Positions 24,417 to 26,140 of a stretch of 26,140 nt of DNA are shown here, one piece after another. Numbering within the stretch: position 1 is the stretch's first letter; every line of letters begins with the position of its first letter. The notes under the pieces are model-generated. The model did not search any database, was not told where the DNA came from, and saw nothing but the letters and a program-made list of their open reading frames with translations. The DNA is from Citrobacter sp. (lineage in GTDB: Bacteria; Pseudomonadota; Gammaproteobacteria; Enterobacterales; Enterobacteriaceae): positions 1-26,140 of the forward strand of contig DXKH01000110.1 of assembly GCA_019415335.1 (NCBI GenBank), read 5' to 3'. The position numbers and the translations under genes are program-made.

Positions 24417-26140
24417 ATGGGTAAAGGAAGCAGTAAGGGGCATACCCCGCGCGAAGCGAAGGACAACCTGAAGTCCACGCAGTTGCTGAGTGTGATTGAT
24501 GCCATCAGTGAAGGGCCGATTGAAGGTCCGGTGAATGGATTAAAAAGCGTGCTGCTGAACAGTACGTCGGTGCTGGACAGTGATGGGAATACCAACATCG
24601 CCGGTGTCACGGTGGTGTTCCGGGCTGGTGAGCAGGAGCAGACTCCGCCGGAGGGATTTGAATCCTCCGGCTCCGAGACGGTGTTGGGTACGGAAGTGAA
24701 ATACGACACGCCGATCACCCGCGCCATCACGTCGGCAAACATCGACCGACTGCGCTTTACCTTCGGTGTGCAGGCACTGGTGGAAACCACCTCAAAGGGG
24801 GACCGGAATCCGTCGGAAGTTCGCCTGCTGGTTCAGATACAGCGTAATGGTGGCTGGGTGACGGAAAAAGACATCACCATTAAGGGCAAAACCACCTCGC
24901 AGTATCTGGCCTCGGTGGTGGTGGATAACCTGCCGCCGCGCCCGTTTAATATCCGGATGCGCAGAATGACGCCGGACAGCACCACAGACCAGCTGCAGAA
25001 CAAAACGCTCTGGTCGTCATACACCGAAATCATCGATGTGAAACAGTGCTACCCGAACACGGCACTGGTCGGCGTACAGGTGGACTCGGAGCAGTTCGGC
25101 AGCCAGCAGGTGAGCCGTAATTATCATCTTCGCGGGCGCATTCTGCAGGTGCCGTCGAACTATAACCCGCAGACGCGGCAATACAGCGGTATCTGGGACG
25201 GAACGTTTAAGCCAGCATACAGCAACAACATGGCCTGGTGTCTGTGGGATATGCTGACCCATCCGCGCTACGGCATGGGGAAGCGTCTCGGTGCGGCGGA
25301 TGTGGACAAATGGGCGCTGTATGTCATCGGCCAGAATTGCGACCAGTCGGTGCCGGATGGCTTTGGTGGCACGGAGCCGCGCATCACCTGTAATGCCTAC
25401 CTGACCACACAGCGCAAGGCGTGGGATGTGCTCAGTGATTTCTGCTCGGCGATGCGCTGTATGCCGGTATGGAACGGGCAGACGCTGACGTTCGTGCAGG
25501 ACCGACCGTCGGATAAGGTGTGGACCTATAACCGCAGTAATGTGGTGATGCCGGATGATGGCGCGCCGTTCCGCTACAGCTTCAGTGCCCTGAAGGACCG
25601 TCATAATGCCGTTGAGGTGAACTGGATTGACCCGGATAACGGCTGGGAGACGGCGACAGAGCTTGTTGAAGATACGCAGGCCATTCTCCGTTACGGTCGT
25701 AACGTCACGAAGATGGATGCCTTTGGCTGTACCAGCCGGGGGCAGGCGCACCGCGCCGGGCTGTGGCTGATTAAAACAGAACTGCTGGAAACGCAGACCG
25801 TGGACTTCAGCGTGGGTGCGGAAGGGCTTCGCCATGTGCCGGGCGATGTCATTGAAATCTGCGATGATGACTATGCGGGGATCAGCACCGGCGGGCGCGT
25901 GCTGGCGGTGAACAGCCAGACCCGGACGCTGACGCTCGACCGTGAAATCACGCTGCCATCCTCCGGTACCACGCTGATAAGCCTGGTTGACGGAAGTGGC
26001 AATCCGGTCAGCGTGGAGGTCCAGTCCGTCACCGACGGCGTGAAGGTAAAAGTGAGCCGTGTTCCTGACGGCGTTGCCGGATACAGCGTATGGGGGCTGA
26101 AGCTGCCGACGCTGCGCCAGCGCCTGTTCCGCTGCGTGAG
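24417..26140 (+). CDS. J: Central tail fibre / host-specificity protein GpJ, N-terminal half
   Basis: Open from ATG 24417 (MGKGSSKGHTPREAKDNLKS) to the end of the window, 574 codons with no stop; lambda J has 1132 residues, so about half is present. GpJ makes the tail hub and the central fibre; its C-terminus, which contacts the receptor LamB in lambda, lies outside the window, so host range cannot be read. The visible part matches lambda closely, with scattered changes (for example VVVDNL for lambda's VVMGNL, and SVWGLKLP for SVWELKLP, from memory). GGAG lies 8 bases before the ATG, and the hairpin at 24375 separates it from I. Confidence 0.96.
   Translation, partial: MGKGSSKGHTPREAKDNLKSTQLLSVIDAISEGPIEGPVNGLKSVLLNSTSVLDSDGNTNIAGVTVVFRAGEQEQTPPEGFESSGSETVLGTEVKYDTPITRAITSANIDRLRFTFGVQALVETTSKGDRNPSEVRLLVQIQRNGGWVTEKDITIKGKTTSQYLASVVVDNLPPRPFNIRMRRMTPDSTTDQLQNKTLWSSYTEIIDVKQCYPNTALVGVQVDSEQFGSQQVSRNYHLRGRILQVPSNYNPQTRQYSGIWDGTFKPAYSNNMAWCLWDMLTHPRYGMGKRLGAADVDKWALYVIGQNCDQSVPDGFGGTEPRITCNAYLTTQRKAWDVLSDFCSAMRCMPVWNGQTLTFVQDRPSDKVWTYNRSNVVMPDDGAPFRYSFSALKDRHNAVEVNWIDPDNGWETATELVEDTQAILRYGRNVTKMDAFGCTSRGQAHRAGLWLIKTELLETQTVDFSVGAEGLRHVPGDVIEICDDDYAGISTGGRVLAVNSQTRTLTLDREITLPSSGTTLISLVDGSGNPVSVEVQSVTDGVKVKVSRVPDGVAGYSVWGLKLPTLRQRLFRCV

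Overview
The window is the late half of a lambdoid prophage in Escherichia coli or a very close relative (Shigella). Two blocks can be recognised by protein sequence. The left block (about 1-8700) follows, gene for gene, the Qin prophage of E. coli K-12: relE (3' end), hokD, rem, ydfU, quuQ, cspF, cspB, ynfU, essQ, ydfR, rrrQ, rzpQ/rzoQ, cspI, ynfQ, ynfN, gnsB, ydfO, ynfO. The right block (about 8700-26140) is almost pure phage lambda: the lambda right-end sequence, a complete cos site, then nu1-A-W-B-C(nu3)-D-E-FI-FII-Z-U-V-G(T)-H-M-L-K-I and the first half of J, with the lambda gene order and nearly all lambda gene lengths. In K-12 most of this morphogenesis block is missing from Qin (only a nu1 remnant, nohQ, stays), so this looks like a far more complete Qin-type phage. 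All identities and comparisons with K-12 and lambda come from memory of those sequences, not from a search.

Layout. 1-430: end of the relBE-hokD toxin operon and a terminator. 554-2967: rem, a small hypothetical gene, the HNH-type protein YdfU and the late antiterminator QuuQ. 2999-3097: a candidate late promoter (pR'-like) followed at once by a strong terminator, the usual target arrangement for a Q protein. 3245-4649: an accessory cold-shock segment (cspF with a 29-residue membrane peptide on the minus strand, cspB with a long cold-shock leader, a micro-ORF cluster with a hairpin over its ribosome binding site, and zinc-ribbon YnfU on the minus strand). 4868-6423: lysis cassette (dual-start pinholin EssQ, YdfR, SAR endolysin RrrQ, spanins Rz and embedded Rz1). 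6606-8698: second accessory segment (cspI, ynfQ with an ATT start, ynfN, gnsB; then ydfO and ynfO on the minus strand). 8846-9061: a Fur-box-like palindrome and cosQ-cosN-cosB. 9087-26140: DNA packaging, head and tail genes, tightly packed with many 4-base stop/start overlaps.

How it works together. QuuQ would let RNA polymerase starting at about 3034 ignore the terminators at 3073, 4397, 7203 and 7872 and transcribe lysis, packaging and morphogenesis genes as one late message through cos in the circular genome. The csp genes, by contrast, have their own near-identical promoters and long cspA-like leaders and can be expressed from the silent prophage in the cold. The most interesting feature beyond the ordinary phage genes is this set of cold-shock units flanking the lysis cassette, each csp gene lying next to a very small protein (a membrane peptide, or a four- to five-cysteine zinc ribbon).
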